Shown: positions 28,269 through 37,746, counted from the stretch's first letter. The stretch: 64,000 bases of DNA from Corynebacterium uterequi (GCF_001021065.1 NZ_CP011546.1:2355438-2419437); one strand, 5' to 3'. Notes: a model not told the origin generated them from the letters alone. Numbers and translations: made by a program.

Positions 28269-28694
28269 ATGCTTAAGCCGCTGCTCATCGTCGTGGGGAT
28301 GCTCGCTACCGGCCTTGGGGCCGTCGGAGTGGTGCTGCCTGTCCTGCCCACCACGCCGTTTCTCCTGCTAGCGGTCTTCTGCTTCGCGCGCAGCTCTACC
28401 AGGTTCAACGACCTTCTCCTACGCAACCGCGTCCTCGGGCCGTACATCACCAACTACTACAACCACTCGATGTCACCGCGGGACAAGGCCGGGACCTTGG
28501 CGCTGATGTGGTGCGGCATCCTCCTGTCGTGCGTGTTGATCGGCAAGACGGTGACGTGGGTAATCTTGCCGCTTATCGCGATGGGGGTCACCATTCATAT
28601 CGTGCGGCTTTCGCCACGGCCGCACGCCGCGCCGGTCCCGCAGCACGACGCCGCTAGCAGCCCGGGTGGCGCCAACCACCCCGCCGGGCCATGA
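28269..28694 (+). CDS. DUF454 (YbaN-like) membrane protein
   Basis: 141-aa protein with four hydrophobic segments. GVVLPVLPTTPFLLLAVFCFARSSTRF and LRNRVLGPYITNYYNHSMSPRDKAGTLALMW are the DUF454 signatures. Function is unknown; in proteobacteria YbaN-type proteins sit beside haem or iron genes, which is of interest given the weak DtxR-like box 27 bp upstream. The ATG at 28269 gives the normal length. The lipoprotein gene starts 7 bp after its stop. Confidence 0.85.
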   Translation: MLKPLLIVVGMLATGLGAVGVVLPVLPTTPFLLLAVFCFARSSTRFNDLLLRNRVLGPYITNYYNHSMSPRDKAGTLALMWCGILLSCVLIGKTVTWVILPLIAMGVTIHIVRLSPRPHAAPVPQHDAASSPGGANHPAGP

Positions 28695-28701
28695 TTGACG
28701 C

Positions 28702-29289
28702 ATGACTGTCCGCCGAGCGCTTGCCGCGTCCCTCATAACCATTGCCAGCGGTTATGGGCTGTGCGCCTGCACCATCGGCGACACCAGCGCGGGCAGCGGC
28801 GGCACCGGCTCCCCGACAGCGGCAGCGACGTCCACGGTCACGAGCACCGTCGCCCGGCCGCGGGAAAGTACGACGAAGACGAGCAGGGAAACGACCACGG
28901 CGAGCACGTCTGCCGCGACGACGTCGTCGAGCCGCCGCACTATCCCCGCCACGGCTCAGCCGACGGCGCCTACCTCGGCGAACGACGCACCGCTCGCTGC
29001 GACGAGCGGCAGCTGCGCGCTGACTGACATCAAAGCTGATACCCACCCAGAGGCACCTTTCGACACCGTCATTTACTGCGACGGAACGTGGGCAGCCATT
29101 GGCCAGGCCCACACCGACTATGGCATTTACCCCTATTGGGACGGCAGCCACTGGACAGAACTGACTCCGGCCGGGGAGACCGTCGAGGGCCTCTACGGGC
29201 CCTGCTACGACGCAGACTCGGTGGCAAAGCTGGGCCCGCTACCGGATGCGATCCACTTGGAGATCTGCTCGGCCGACGAGCTCTTTTAG
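28702..29289 (+). CDS. Putative secreted lipoprotein
   Basis: 195-aa protein. A short Arg-led signal peptide ends in LCAC (lipid acceptor Cys23). A Thr/Ser/Ala-rich linker of about 65 residues follows, then a C-terminal domain of about 90 residues with four cysteines (SCALTD, VIYCDG, GPCYD, EICSA) that could form two disulfides outside the membrane. I do not recognise the family. It starts 7 bp after the DUF454 gene and is probably co-transcribed. Confidence 0.75.
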   Translation: MTVRRALAASLITIASGYGLCACTIGDTSAGSGGTGSPTAAATSTVTSTVARPRESTTKTSRETTTASTSAATTSSSRRTIPATAQPTAPTSANDAPLAATSGSCALTDIKADTHPEAPFDTVIYCDGTWAAIGQAHTDYGIYPYWDGSHWTELTPAGETVEGLYGPCYDADSVAKLGPLPDAIHLEICSADELF

Positions 29290-29412
29290 CGCCCCCGCGC
29301 ATCGCGGCCCCCGCGCATCGCCGCCCCCGCGATGCGCGCTTTTTCGGTCCCCGCGCATCGGCGCCCCGCGCATCGCCCCCGCGCATCTCCGCGCATCGCC
29401 TCCGCGATGCGC
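29290..29412. repeat. GCGCATCG repeat cluster with two perfect hairpins
   Basis: GCGCATCG occurs at 29297, 29313, 29353, 29368 and 29391, with a GCGCATCT variant at 29381 and reverse complements ending at 29337 and 29412, separated mostly by CCCC-rich tracts. Two perfect 9-bp hairpins (29313-29337 and 29391-29412) result. The cluster lies between the convergent lipoprotein and symporter genes. Confidence 0.8.
29312..29345 (+). terminator. Intrinsic terminator after the lipoprotein gene
   Basis: GCGCATCGC (29313-29321), a 7-nt loop and GCGATGCGC (29329-29337) form a perfect stem, followed by GCTTTTTC. It lies 23 bp past the lipoprotein stop. The same repeat unit makes a second hairpin at 29391-29412 facing the symporter end, but without a U-tract. 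Confidence 0.75.
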
Positions 29413-29447
29413 GCCCCCCGAGCAGCGCAAAGCGCCGCACGTACCAG

Positions 29448-30674
29448 CTACACGGTCGCGTCTTCGCTGAGCGCGTCGGCAGCGGTAGCGTCGTCGCCGC
29501 GGGTGCCGATGTCCTGGGCGTACTTGTTGATAATCATGGCGATGGCGCCGTCGCCGGTGACGTTGGCGGCGGTACCGAAGGAGTCGATGGCGATGTAGGC
29601 CGCGATCATGAGGGCGACCATGGATTCGTCGAACCCCAGCATGGACGCGAGCAGGCCGGAGGCCGCCATGATGGCGCCGCCGGGCACGCCCGGGGCGGCG
29701 ATCATCGTCACGCCGAGCATGAGGATGTAGCCGATGGCCAGGCCGAAGCTGACCTCCATGCCGGACATCATGATGATGGCGAAGGAGAAGAGGACGATCT
29801 TAATCATCGAGCCCGACAGGTGAATGGTGGCGCACAGCGGAACGACGAAGCCGCCGATGTCCTTGCGCACGCCGTTGTTCATCGCGCACTTGAGCGTCAC
29901 CGGGATGGTCGCGGCGGAGGAGGAGGTGCCAAGCGCCGTGAAGTAGGCCGGTGCCATGGCGCGCAGGGCGCTGAGCGGGTTCTTACCCACCATCGCGCCG
30001 GCGATGAGGTACTGCACGAGCAGGTAGATGATGGTGAGGACCACGGCCACCAGCAAGACCTGGCTGAAGGTGACAAGGGTGTCAACGAGGTTGCCGTTCT
30101 TGCCCAGGGACAGGAACATGCCGAAGATGAACACCGGCAGCAGGGGGATGACGAAGGATTCGATGACCTTCATGATGACACCCTCGAGCTCGCGGGAGGC
30201 GACGTAGAGGGAGTCAGACTTGACCACCGTCATGGCCAGCCCGATGGCGAAGGCGAGCATGAGGGCCGTCATGACCTCGAAGGGCGGCGGCATCTCCACG
30301 GAGAAGTAGGCCTCCAGGTTGCCCTCGGAGATTTCGGCTACTTCGTTGACGCCGTCGTCGCCGATGAACAGCGGGAAGAGGTTGAGCGCCACCGCGTAGG
30401 CGATAAGCCCTGCGATCATGGCCGATCCGTAGGCGATGCCGGTGGTGATGGCGAGCCACTTGCCCGCGCCGCGGCCGAGGCCGGCGATGGCCGGGGTAAT
30501 GAGGGCGAAGATGAGGACCGGGACGAAGAAGTTGAGGAAGTTGCCGAAGAGGCTATTGAAGGTGACGAAAATCCGGGCCAGCCAGTCCGGGAAGACAAAG
30601 CTGGCTGCGATGCCCAGGATGATCGCGATGATGATCTTTCCGAGCAGCGATCGGAAGAATCCAGATATCTTCAT
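29448..30674 (-). CDS. Dicarboxylate/amino acid:cation symporter
   Basis: 408-aa membrane transporter of the DAACS (GltP/SstT) family. About eight hydrophobic segments and two re-entrant regions are visible. The serine-rich hairpin TALGTSSSAATIPVTL (about 255-270) and the substrate/cation motif DSFGTAANVTGDGAIAMI near 370 are diagnostic. It imports glutamate, aspartate, serine/threonine or C4-dicarboxylates with Na+ or H+; which one is not fixed. It is divergent from the SdpI gene across 141 bp with an 11-bp direct repeat. Confidence 0.9.
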   Translation of the reverse strand: MKISGFFRSLLGKIIIAIILGIAASFVFPDWLARIFVTFNSLFGNFLNFFVPVLIFALITPAIAGLGRGAGKWLAITTGIAYGSAMIAGLIAYAVALNLFPLFIGDDGVNEVAEISEGNLEAYFSVEMPPPFEVMTALMLAFAIGLAMTVVKSDSLYVASRELEGVIMKVIESFVIPLLPVFIFGMFLSLGKNGNLVDTLVTFSQVLLVAVVLTIIYLLVQYLIAGAMVGKNPLSALRAMAPAYFTALGTSSSAATIPVTLKCAMNNGVRKDIGGFVVPLCATIHLSGSMIKIVLFSFAIIMMSGMEVSFGLAIGYILMLGVTMIAAPGVPGGAIMAASGLLASMLGFDESMVALMIAAYIAIDSFGTAANVTGDGAIAMIINKYAQDIGTRGDDATAADALSEDATV

Positions 30675-30746
30675 AAGTGGGCTTTCTTGATCTAGGGATG
30701 ACCGGTGCGGAGGCGGATCCCGTCGGCCAAATACCTAGGAGCGGAT

Positions 30747-30770
30747 AGTTACCTGGCTTAAGTTACCTGG
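30747..30770. promoter_or_regulatory. Direct repeat AGTTACCTGG x2 in a divergent promoter region
   Basis: AGTTACCTGG occurs at 30747-30756 and 30761-30770, start-to-start 14 bp, between the leftward symporter (start 30674) and the rightward SdpI gene (start 30816). A regulator site is inferred. TAAGAT (30803-30808) right after it is a good -10 for the SdpI gene. Confidence 0.4.
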
Positions 30771-30815
30771 CCACCTGTGGTTTTCCTAGTAACCGCCCGT
30801 CGTAAGATACGGGAC

Positions 30816-31328
30816 ATGAACACCCCTGGTCTCGTGATTGGTTCCCTGCTCGGTGTCCTGGCGCTGATTGTGATGGTCGTCGGGTTGCTGGCGGCCGCCC
30901 GGAAGCTTCCGGGCAACAACGTTTTCGGCCTCCGCGTCGCGGAAGTCCGCAAGTCCCGGGAAGTGTGGGAGGCCGCGCACCACATCGCGGGGCTGTTTTG
31001 GGTTCTGGGCGGGGTCACGCTGCTCTTCGCCTCTTTGGTGTCTTTCGTGGCGACTGGTTGGCTGTGGCTGCTGCCGGCGGTGATGGTGGTCGTCGCGGTG
31101 GGGGCGGTGGGGGCGGGGGCCAACGTCGGCGCCCGGACCGCGGCAGTGCTTGACGCCGCCCGGGAGGCTGAGGACGACGACGCCAGCGTCGAACAGCCGG
31201 CTCCGACGGTGGACCTTTCGGCCCTGCGCACCGCAGCCACCCGCGCGGACGGGCAGGCCGACGGGCAGGGGGATGGCCGCGCCGACGCCAGCACCGACGC
31301 CAGCACCGACGCACCGCGCATCCCTTAA
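30816..31328 (+). CDS. SdpI family membrane protein
   Basis: 170-aa protein with three to four hydrophobic segments in the first 105 residues. KLPGNNVFGLRVAEVRKSREVWEAAHHIAG matches the SdpI signature (N..G.R....s...W...H); Bacillus SdpI is a toxin-immunity/signalling protein. A hydrophilic C-terminal tail of about 60 residues ends in low-complexity DGQ/DAST repeats, unusual for the family. TAAGAT lies 7 bp before the ATG at 30816, so the mRNA may be leaderless. No SdpC-like toxin gene is adjacent. Confidence 0.72.
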   Translation: MNTPGLVIGSLLGVLALIVMVVGLLAAARKLPGNNVFGLRVAEVRKSREVWEAAHHIAGLFWVLGGVTLLFASLVSFVATGWLWLLPAVMVVVAVGAVGAGANVGARTAAVLDAAREAEDDDASVEQPAPTVDLSALRTAATRADGQADGQGDGRADASTDASTDAPRIP

Positions 31329-31354
31329 GCCTTCACCCCAACTCCGCTGTCGTG

Positions 31355-31383
31355 TTGCCCAAACCACAGTGCGGGATTAAGCT
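31355..31383 (+). promoter_or_regulatory. trp operon promoter
   Basis: TTGCCC (31355-31360), a 17-bp spacer and TAAGCT (31378-31383) form a sigma-A-like promoter. The expected start, 6-8 bases after the -10, falls on or next to the leader peptide GTG at 31391, so the leader peptide would be read from a leaderless mRNA. No TrpR-like dyad was recognised. Confidence 0.6.
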
Positions 31384-31390
31384 TCATACC

Positions 31391-31435
31391 GTGAGATTGT
31401 CAACGTTGAACCGGAACTGGTGGTGGCGCCCCTAA
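31391..31435 (+). CDS. trpL: trp operon leader peptide
   Basis: 14-aa ORF reading MRLSTLNRNWWWRP with GTG start. Three consecutive TGG codons (31418-31426) sense charged tRNA-Trp. Just after it, GGTGGCGCC (31422-31430) can pair with GGCG and CCACC (438-449 of the same kilobase) as the pause hairpin, and a strong terminator follows at 31488. This is the layout of ribosome-mediated attenuation. No upstream Shine-Dalgarno is needed if the transcript starts at the GTG. Confidence 0.85.
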   Translation: MRLSTLNRNWWWRP

Positions 31436-31487
31436 ACGGCGTGCCCACCTCGTACAAGAAGCGTTGTCAGCACAACCCAGCGAATGC

Positions 31488-31540
31488 AGGCCCGCCGGCT
31501 TTACTCCCCACCAGGAGGAAGCACCGCGGGCCTAATTTTT
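31488..31540 (+). terminator. trp attenuator terminator
   Basis: AGGCCCGC (31488-31495) pairs perfectly with GCGGGCCT (31526-31533). The loop is itself folded (GCTT/AAGC and CTCC/GGAG), and AATTTTT follows. It stands 52 bp after the leader-peptide stop and 150 bp before trpE, as expected for an attenuator. Confidence 0.82.
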
Positions 31541-31649
31541 CGCCCGCATCGGGATCACTACCCGGCACAGGTGCTTCGGAACTACACAAGGGGAGGACGG
31601 CCCCTAGGCCTTCGTAAGTTCTTAACACCAGACCCAGAAAGGTAGTGAG

Positions 31650-31688
31650 ATGTTCACCACGCAAGCCCCGATGGGTGGGGCCGGATGA
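31650..31688 (+). CDS. Short ORF translationally coupled to trpE
   Basis: 12-codon ORF MFTTQAPMGGAG. It has the best ribosome-binding site of the region (GAAAGG at 31637-31642, 7 bp before the ATG), and its TGA overlaps the trpE ATG (ATGA at 31685-31688). It could feed ribosomes to trpE, whose own start has only GGGG upstream. It may equally be fortuitous; conservation would decide. Confidence 0.45.
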   Translation: MFTTQAPMGGAG

Positions 31689-33307
31689 GCGAGACTACTG
31701 CGACGTTCGCGCCCGTCGTCGCCCGGCGAGACGTGCGCTACCACGCCGACGCCTCCGTTCTCTTCGCCGCGCTCGGCGGGACCCGGCGCCTCGACACGAT
31801 CCTGTTCGAGTCTGCGGATATTACGACCAAGTCGGGCCTGAATTCGGTGGCGGTGCTGGCGTCGTCGCTGCGCATCACGTGCAATGGCGACACGGTGAGC
31901 GTCGAGCCGCTCACGGCCTCGGGGGAGGTCATCGCCCGGCGGTTGCACGAGAAGTTGGAGCGCTACGCGACGGATGCGACGACGTTTGTCTTCCCCATGT
32001 CGACGGCCGCGGACGAGCGCGAGCGCCTCGCCGCCACCTCCACCGCGGAGGTGCTGCGTGCCGTGACCCGCGACGCCGGCTACCGGGACCCCGACTCCGA
32101 GCTGCCGCTCCTCGCCGGCGGGTTTGCCTTCGATTACCTGGGCACCTTCGAGCAGCTTCCCGAGGTGACCGAGGGGGTCAACACCTACCCGGATTACCAA
32201 TTCCTCCTCGCGGAGACGGTGTTGTTCATCAACCACCAGCAGGGCAGCGCGCACGTGGTGGGCGTCGACGTGCTCGGGGACCTCGCGGGCCTGGAGGCTC
32301 GGCTGGATGAGCTGGCCGACGCCATCGACGCCGCGCCGGACACAGACACAGACACAGACACGGACGCCACAACCAACGCGGACGCCACCGCGCCAAAGCC
32401 GGCGGGGGAGGGGAGCACCCGGCTCAAGGTGACGGCTGATATCCCGGACGAGTGCTTCCGGGATCAGGTCAACGCCCTGAAAGGCAACATCCACGCCGGG
32501 GACATCTACCAGGTGGTGCCGGCCCGGACGTTCACGGTGGAGTGCCGGGATGCGTTCGCCGCGTACCGGCAGCTGCGGGCGTCGAACCCCAGCCCTTACA
32601 TGTTTTATGCCCGCGGCATGGACCGCGCCGGCACCGTGTACGAGCTGTTCGGGGCGTCGCCGGAGTCCAACCTCAAGGTGGACCCGCGCAGCCGCCAGAT
32701 CGAGCTATACCCCATCGCCGGTACCCGGCCGCGAGGGATGAACCCGGACGGCAGCATCAACGACGAGCTCGACATCCGCATGGAGCTGGAGTTGCGCACC
32801 GACGCCAAGGAGATTGCCGAGCACACGATGCTCGTGGATCTCGCCCGCAACGACCTGGCCCGGGTGGCCACGCCGGGCACTCGGCGCGTGGCGACCCTGC
32901 TGCAGGTGGACCGCTATTCCCGCGTCATGCACCTGGTGTCGCGGGTGACCGCGGAGCTGGCGGAGGACTTGGACGCCCTTGACGCTTACCGGGCGTGTAT
33001 GAACATGGGCACGCTCACCGGCGCCCCGAAGCTCAAGGCCGTGGAGTTGCTGCGCGGGGTGGAGGGCACCCGGCGCGGTTCCTACGGCGGCGCGATCGGC
33101 TACCTGCGCGGCGACGGCACCATGGACAACTGCATTGTTATTCGTTCGGCGTTTGTCACTAACGGGGTGGCCGCGGTGCAGGCCGGCGCCGGCGTGGTGC
33201 GGGATTCGCACCCCCAGGGCGAGGCCGACGAAACCCTACACAAGGCCTACGCGGTGCTTCAGGCCATCGCCGCGGCCGCCGACGCTGACCTGGAGGTGGT
33301 GCGCTAA
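31685..33307 (+). CDS. trpE: Anthranilate synthase component I
   Basis: 540-aa chorismate-binding subunit that makes anthranilate from chorismate with ammonia supplied by TrpG. The C-terminal catalytic domain shows GDIYQVVPARTF, YELFGASPESNLKV, LYPIAGTRPRG, GTLTGAPKLKAVELL and QAGAGVVRDSHPQGE. Between the N-terminal and catalytic domains (about residues 215-242) lies an insertion starting DTDTDTDTDATTNAD, encoded by a tandem GACACA array, making the protein longer than the usual ~518 aa. The stop overlaps the trpG start by 1 bp (TAATG). Confidence 0.96.
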   Translation: MSETTATFAPVVARRDVRYHADASVLFAALGGTRRLDTILFESADITTKSGLNSVAVLASSLRITCNGDTVSVEPLTASGEVIARRLHEKLERYATDATTFVFPMSTAADERERLAATSTAEVLRAVTRDAGYRDPDSELPLLAGGFAFDYLGTFEQLPEVTEGVNTYPDYQFLLAETVLFINHQQGSAHVVGVDVLGDLAGLEARLDELADAIDAAPDTDTDTDTDATTNADATAPKPAGEGSTRLKVTADIPDECFRDQVNALKGNIHAGDIYQVVPARTFTVECRDAFAAYRQLRASNPSPYMFYARGMDRAGTVYELFGASPESNLKVDPRSRQIELYPIAGTRPRGMNPDGSINDELDIRMELELRTDAKEIAEHTMLVDLARNDLARVATPGTRRVATLLQVDRYSRVMHLVSRVTAELAEDLDALDAYRACMNMGTLTGAPKLKAVELLRGVEGTRRGSYGGAIGYLRGDGTMDNCIVIRSAFVTNGVAAVQAGAGVVRDSHPQGEADETLHKAYAVLQAIAAAADADLEVVR

Positions 33308-33954
33308 TGGCTCGCATCGTGCTCATCGACAATCGCGATAGCTTCGTCTATAACCTCGTCGACGCCGCCGGGGCAACCGGGCATGAGCTCATCGTCTACC
33401 GCAACACCGTCGACGTGCCGACGGTGCTCGCCGCCGCCCCGGACCTCATCATCTTGTCGCCGGGCCCGTCGCACCCGCGGGACGCCGGGACGATGATGGA
33501 GCTCGTCGACGCCGCGCTCGGGCGGATTCCGATCCTGGGGATCTGCCTCGGTTTCCAGGCGCTGCTCGATCATTTCGGCGGCGCGGTGGTGCCCTGCGGC
33601 CCGGAGCACGGCACGTCGGTGCCCATGCGGTTGACGGACGCCGGCACCCGCCATCCCGTGTTTGCGGGGTTGGCGGTGGACTCGGATCCCACGGACCCGT
33701 CGACGCCGGGCCGGGCGGTGCCGGTGGCCCGCTATCACTCGCTGGGGTGCAATGAGACGCCGGAGGGGCTCGTGGCGTTGGCGACGACGCCGACGTTGAT
33801 CGGCGACGTGGTCATGGCCGCGCACACCCCGGACAATATGGCCCTCGGCCTGCAGTTCCACCCCGAATCCATCTTGACCCCAGCCGGCCCGACGATGCTG
33901 CTGCGGTGCATCGATGGGCTGCTTCACGCCCAGACCGCTTCTTCCGAAAGGTAA
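33307..33954 (+). CDS. trpG: Anthranilate synthase component II (glutamine amidotransferase)
   Basis: 215-aa class I glutamine amidotransferase providing ammonia to TrpE. The nucleophile Cys lies in PILGICLGFQALLDHFGG, and the His-Glu pair in LGLQFHPESILTP. The domain is not fused to TrpD. Gene start overlaps trpE by 1 bp; trpD follows after 8 bp. Confidence 0.96.
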   Translation: MARIVLIDNRDSFVYNLVDAAGATGHELIVYRNTVDVPTVLAAAPDLIILSPGPSHPRDAGTMMELVDAALGRIPILGICLGFQALLDHFGGAVVPCGPEHGTSVPMRLTDAGTRHPVFAGLAVDSDPTDPSTPGRAVPVARYHSLGCNETPEGLVALATTPTLIGDVVMAAHTPDNMALGLQFHPESILTPAGPTMLLRCIDGLLHAQTASSER

Positions 33955-33962
33955 TTCACGAC

Positions 33963-34988
33963 ATGACTAGCACTGATTCACTGCGTATCCTCACCAACTT
34001 CATCGACAACAAGGCCCCCACCGTCGCCGAGTGCATCGAGGCGTTCACTCCGCTCACCGTCGGCGATTACGACGAGGTTCACATCGCCGCGCTGCTCACC
34101 GCGGTGAAGACCCGCGGGGAGACGGCGGCCGATCTCCTCGGCGCGGCCCGGGCCTTCCTTAAGGCGGGCCGGCCGTTCCCCATCACCGGCGCCGGCCTCA
34201 TGGATACCGCCGGCACCGGCGGCGACGGGAAGAACACGATCAACATCACCACCGGCGCCTCCCTCGTGGCCGCGGCGGGCGGGGTCCGGATGGTCAAGTG
34301 CGGCAACCGGTCCGTGTCCTCCAAGGCGGGGTCGGCGGACGTGTTGGAGGCCATGAAGATTCCGTTGGATCTGGACCCGGAGCGCGCGGTGCGCCAGTTC
34401 GAGGCATCTAACTTCACCTTCCTCTTCGCCCCGGCGTACAACCCGGCGGTGGGGTATGTGCAGCCGGTGCGTCGAGCGCTGAAGTTCCCGACGCTGTTTA
34501 ACACCCTCGGGCCGATCCTCGCCCCGGGCCGCCCGGAGTTTCAGATCATGGGCATCGCCAACCCGAAGCAGGGGCCGATCATCGCGGAGGTGTTCAAGGA
34601 GCTGGGCCGTGGGCGCGCCCTCGTGGTCCACGGCGACGGCTCCGACGAGGTGTCTGTGACGGGGCCGACTCTGGTGTGGGATCTTCAAGACGGCGAGATT
34701 TCTCACTACACCCTCACCCCGGATGACTTCGGCGTGGGCACGTATAGCTTCGAGGACCTCCTCGGCGGCGACGCGGAGTTCAACGCCCAGGCCCTGTATG
34801 CGGTGTTCGCCGGCGAGGGTGCGCCCGCCCACCGGGACGCCATCATCGCCACGTCGGGCGCGATGTTCCACCTCTATGGGATCGCGGATTCCTACAAGGC
34901 CGGCGCAGATCACGCCCGGACGCTCATCGACGACGGCACGGTCAACGCCTGGCTCACGAAGCACGAGGAGACCAACTATGCCCAGTAA
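33963..34988 (+). CDS. trpD: Anthranilate phosphoribosyltransferase
   Basis: 341-aa enzyme joining anthranilate and PRPP. The PRPP site DTAGTGGDGKNTINITTGA (about 81-99), KCGNRSVSSKAGSADVLEA and NTLGPILAPGRPEFQIMG are diagnostic. The ATG at 33963 follows GAAAGG at a proper distance; the longer open frame begins inside trpG. The stop lies inside the next gene: trpC starts 11 bp earlier in another frame. Confidence 0.96.
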   Translation: MTSTDSLRILTNFIDNKAPTVAECIEAFTPLTVGDYDEVHIAALLTAVKTRGETAADLLGAARAFLKAGRPFPITGAGLMDTAGTGGDGKNTINITTGASLVAAAGGVRMVKCGNRSVSSKAGSADVLEAMKIPLDLDPERAVRQFEASNFTFLFAPAYNPAVGYVQPVRRALKFPTLFNTLGPILAPGRPEFQIMGIANPKQGPIIAEVFKELGRGRALVVHGDGSDEVSVTGPTLVWDLQDGEISHYTLTPDDFGVGTYSFEDLLGGDAEFNAQALYAVFAGEGAPAHRDAIIATSGAMFHLYGIADSYKAGADHARTLIDDGTVNAWLTKHEETNYAQ

Positions 34989-36447
34989 TGCGTTGCCGAC
35001 GGTCCTCGAGGGGATCGTCGAGGCCCGGCGGGCCCGGCTGCCCGAGATCCGGGCGCGCATCGCCCACGTGGACCCGGCGGCGCTGCCGGCGTCAACGCGC
35101 TCGCTATATGACTCGCTCGGCGGCGGGCAGGGGAGGGGACTCAACCGCTTCATCATGGAGTGCAAGTCCTCCTCGCCGTCGCTGGGGCTCATCCGCGAGC
35201 ACTACGAGCCCGGCGCGATCGCGGCGGTGTATTCGCGCTACGCCGCGGGGATTTCGGTGCTGTGCGAGCCGGATCGTTTCGGCGGTGACTACGACCACCT
35301 CGCCACGGTGGCGTCCACGACGCACCTGCCCGTGCTGTGTAAGGACTTCATCGTCGACGTCGCCCAGGTGCACGCGGCTCGCTATTTCGGCGCCGATGCC
35401 ATCTTGCTCATGCTGTCGGTGCTCGACGACGCCGAGTACCGCGCCTTGTCCGACGAGGCCCAGCGCCTGGGCATGGACGTGCTCACCGAGGCGATCACCC
35501 ACGAGGAGGTCGAGCGGGCGCTGCGCCTGGGAGCACGGATCCTCGGCATCAATCACCGCAACCTCCACGACCTCAGCATCGACCTCACTCGCTCACGGAC
35601 GCTGACCGAGGGGGTGCCGGCCGACGTGGTGGTGGTCTCCGAGTCAGGGATCCGGGATGTCCACACCGTCCGCGAGCTGAGCGGGCACTCCAACGGCTTC
35701 CTCGTGGGTTCGCAGTTGACCTCCCAGGCGGACGTCGACCGCGCGGCCCGGGAGCTGGTCTTCGGCCCGAACAAGGTGTGCGGGCTGACCTCGCCGTCGG
35801 CGGCTCAGGCCGCCCGCGCCGCCGGGGCGGTCTACGGCGGGCTCATCTTCGAGGAGGCCTCGCCGCGCAATGTTTCACGTGAAACGGCGGAAAAAATCAT
35901 CAACCACGAGCCCGGACTCGACTATGTGGCCGTCTCCCGGCGTACCGAAGGCTTCGCCGAGCTACTGCTCGACGGCGTCACTGTCGTCCAGCTCCACGCC
36001 CCCTTCCAAGGATCCCTGGAGGCCGAAGCGGCGCTCATCGCCACCGCCCGAGCCGAGCTCACCGAGGCAACCACGGCGGCTGGCACCGGCGACGCGCCCG
36101 TCGAACTGTGGCGGGCGGTCTCCATGACCAACCCCGACGCCGCGGCCCTCGCCGAAGACATCCTCGCCCTGCCGGGCATCACCCGCCTCGTGCTCGATTC
36201 CGGTTCCGGCGGCACCGGCACCCCCTTCGACTGGTCCCGCATCCCGGCCTCAGTCGCCCGCGCGAGCCTGCTCGCCGGCGGGATCAGCGCGGACAACGCC
36301 CGTGACGCCCTCGCCGTCGGATGCCTCGGCCTCGACCTCAACTCCGGCATCGAGTACGGCCCCGACGCCGGCGCGTGGGCCGGCGCCAAGGACAGCGGCG
36401 CTCTGCGACGCGCCTTCGCCACCATCCGTTCCTTCTCTTATAACTAA
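34978..36447 (+). CDS. trpCF: Indole-3-glycerol-phosphate synthase / phosphoribosylanthranilate isomerase fusion
   Basis: 489-aa bifunctional enzyme. TrpC domain (about 1-260): FIMECKSSSPSLGLIRE, PVLCKDFIVD, LGINHRNLHDL, VVSESGIRD. TrpF domain (about 262-489): VCGLTSPSAAQAARAAGAVYGGLIF, VQLHAPF, LLAGGISADNARDAL and an LDLNSGIEYGPDAGAW end. The ATG at 34978 overlaps trpD by 11 bp; an upstream extension of the frame lies inside trpD. A parS site (35871-35886) is embedded in the TrpF part and encodes NVSRET. A C-F fusion is usual in Corynebacterium. Confidence 0.95.
   Translation: MPSNALPTVLEGIVEARRARLPEIRARIAHVDPAALPASTRSLYDSLGGGQGRGLNRFIMECKSSSPSLGLIREHYEPGAIAAVYSRYAAGISVLCEPDRFGGDYDHLATVASTTHLPVLCKDFIVDVAQVHAARYFGADAILLMLSVLDDAEYRALSDEAQRLGMDVLTEAITHEEVERALRLGARILGINHRNLHDLSIDLTRSRTLTEGVPADVVVVSESGIRDVHTVRELSGHSNGFLVGSQLTSQADVDRAARELVFGPNKVCGLTSPSAAQAARAAGAVYGGLIFEEASPRNVSRETAEKIINHEPGLDYVAVSRRTEGFAELLLDGVTVVQLHAPFQGSLEAEAALIATARAELTEATTAAGTGDAPVELWRAVSMTNPDAAALAEDILALPGITRLVLDSGSGGTGTPFDWSRIPASVARASLLAGGISADNARDALAVGCLGLDLNSGIEYGPDAGAWAGAKDSGALRRAFATIRSFSYN
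35871..35886. promoter_or_regulatory. parS site 2, inside trpCF
   Basis: TGTTTCACGTGAAACG matches the 16-bp parS consensus except for the last base; the 14-bp core GTTTCACGTGAAAC is perfect. It lies in the TrpF coding part. Confidence 0.85.
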
Positions 36448-36462
36448 GGACAGCGACACACC

Positions 36463-37743
<1,281 letters not shown>

Positions 37744-37746
37744 ACC

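Noticed and set aside
29088..30695. 535-codon rightward open frame
   Set aside because: Antisense to the symporter gene; acidic, His-rich shadow frame starting inside the lipoprotein gene.
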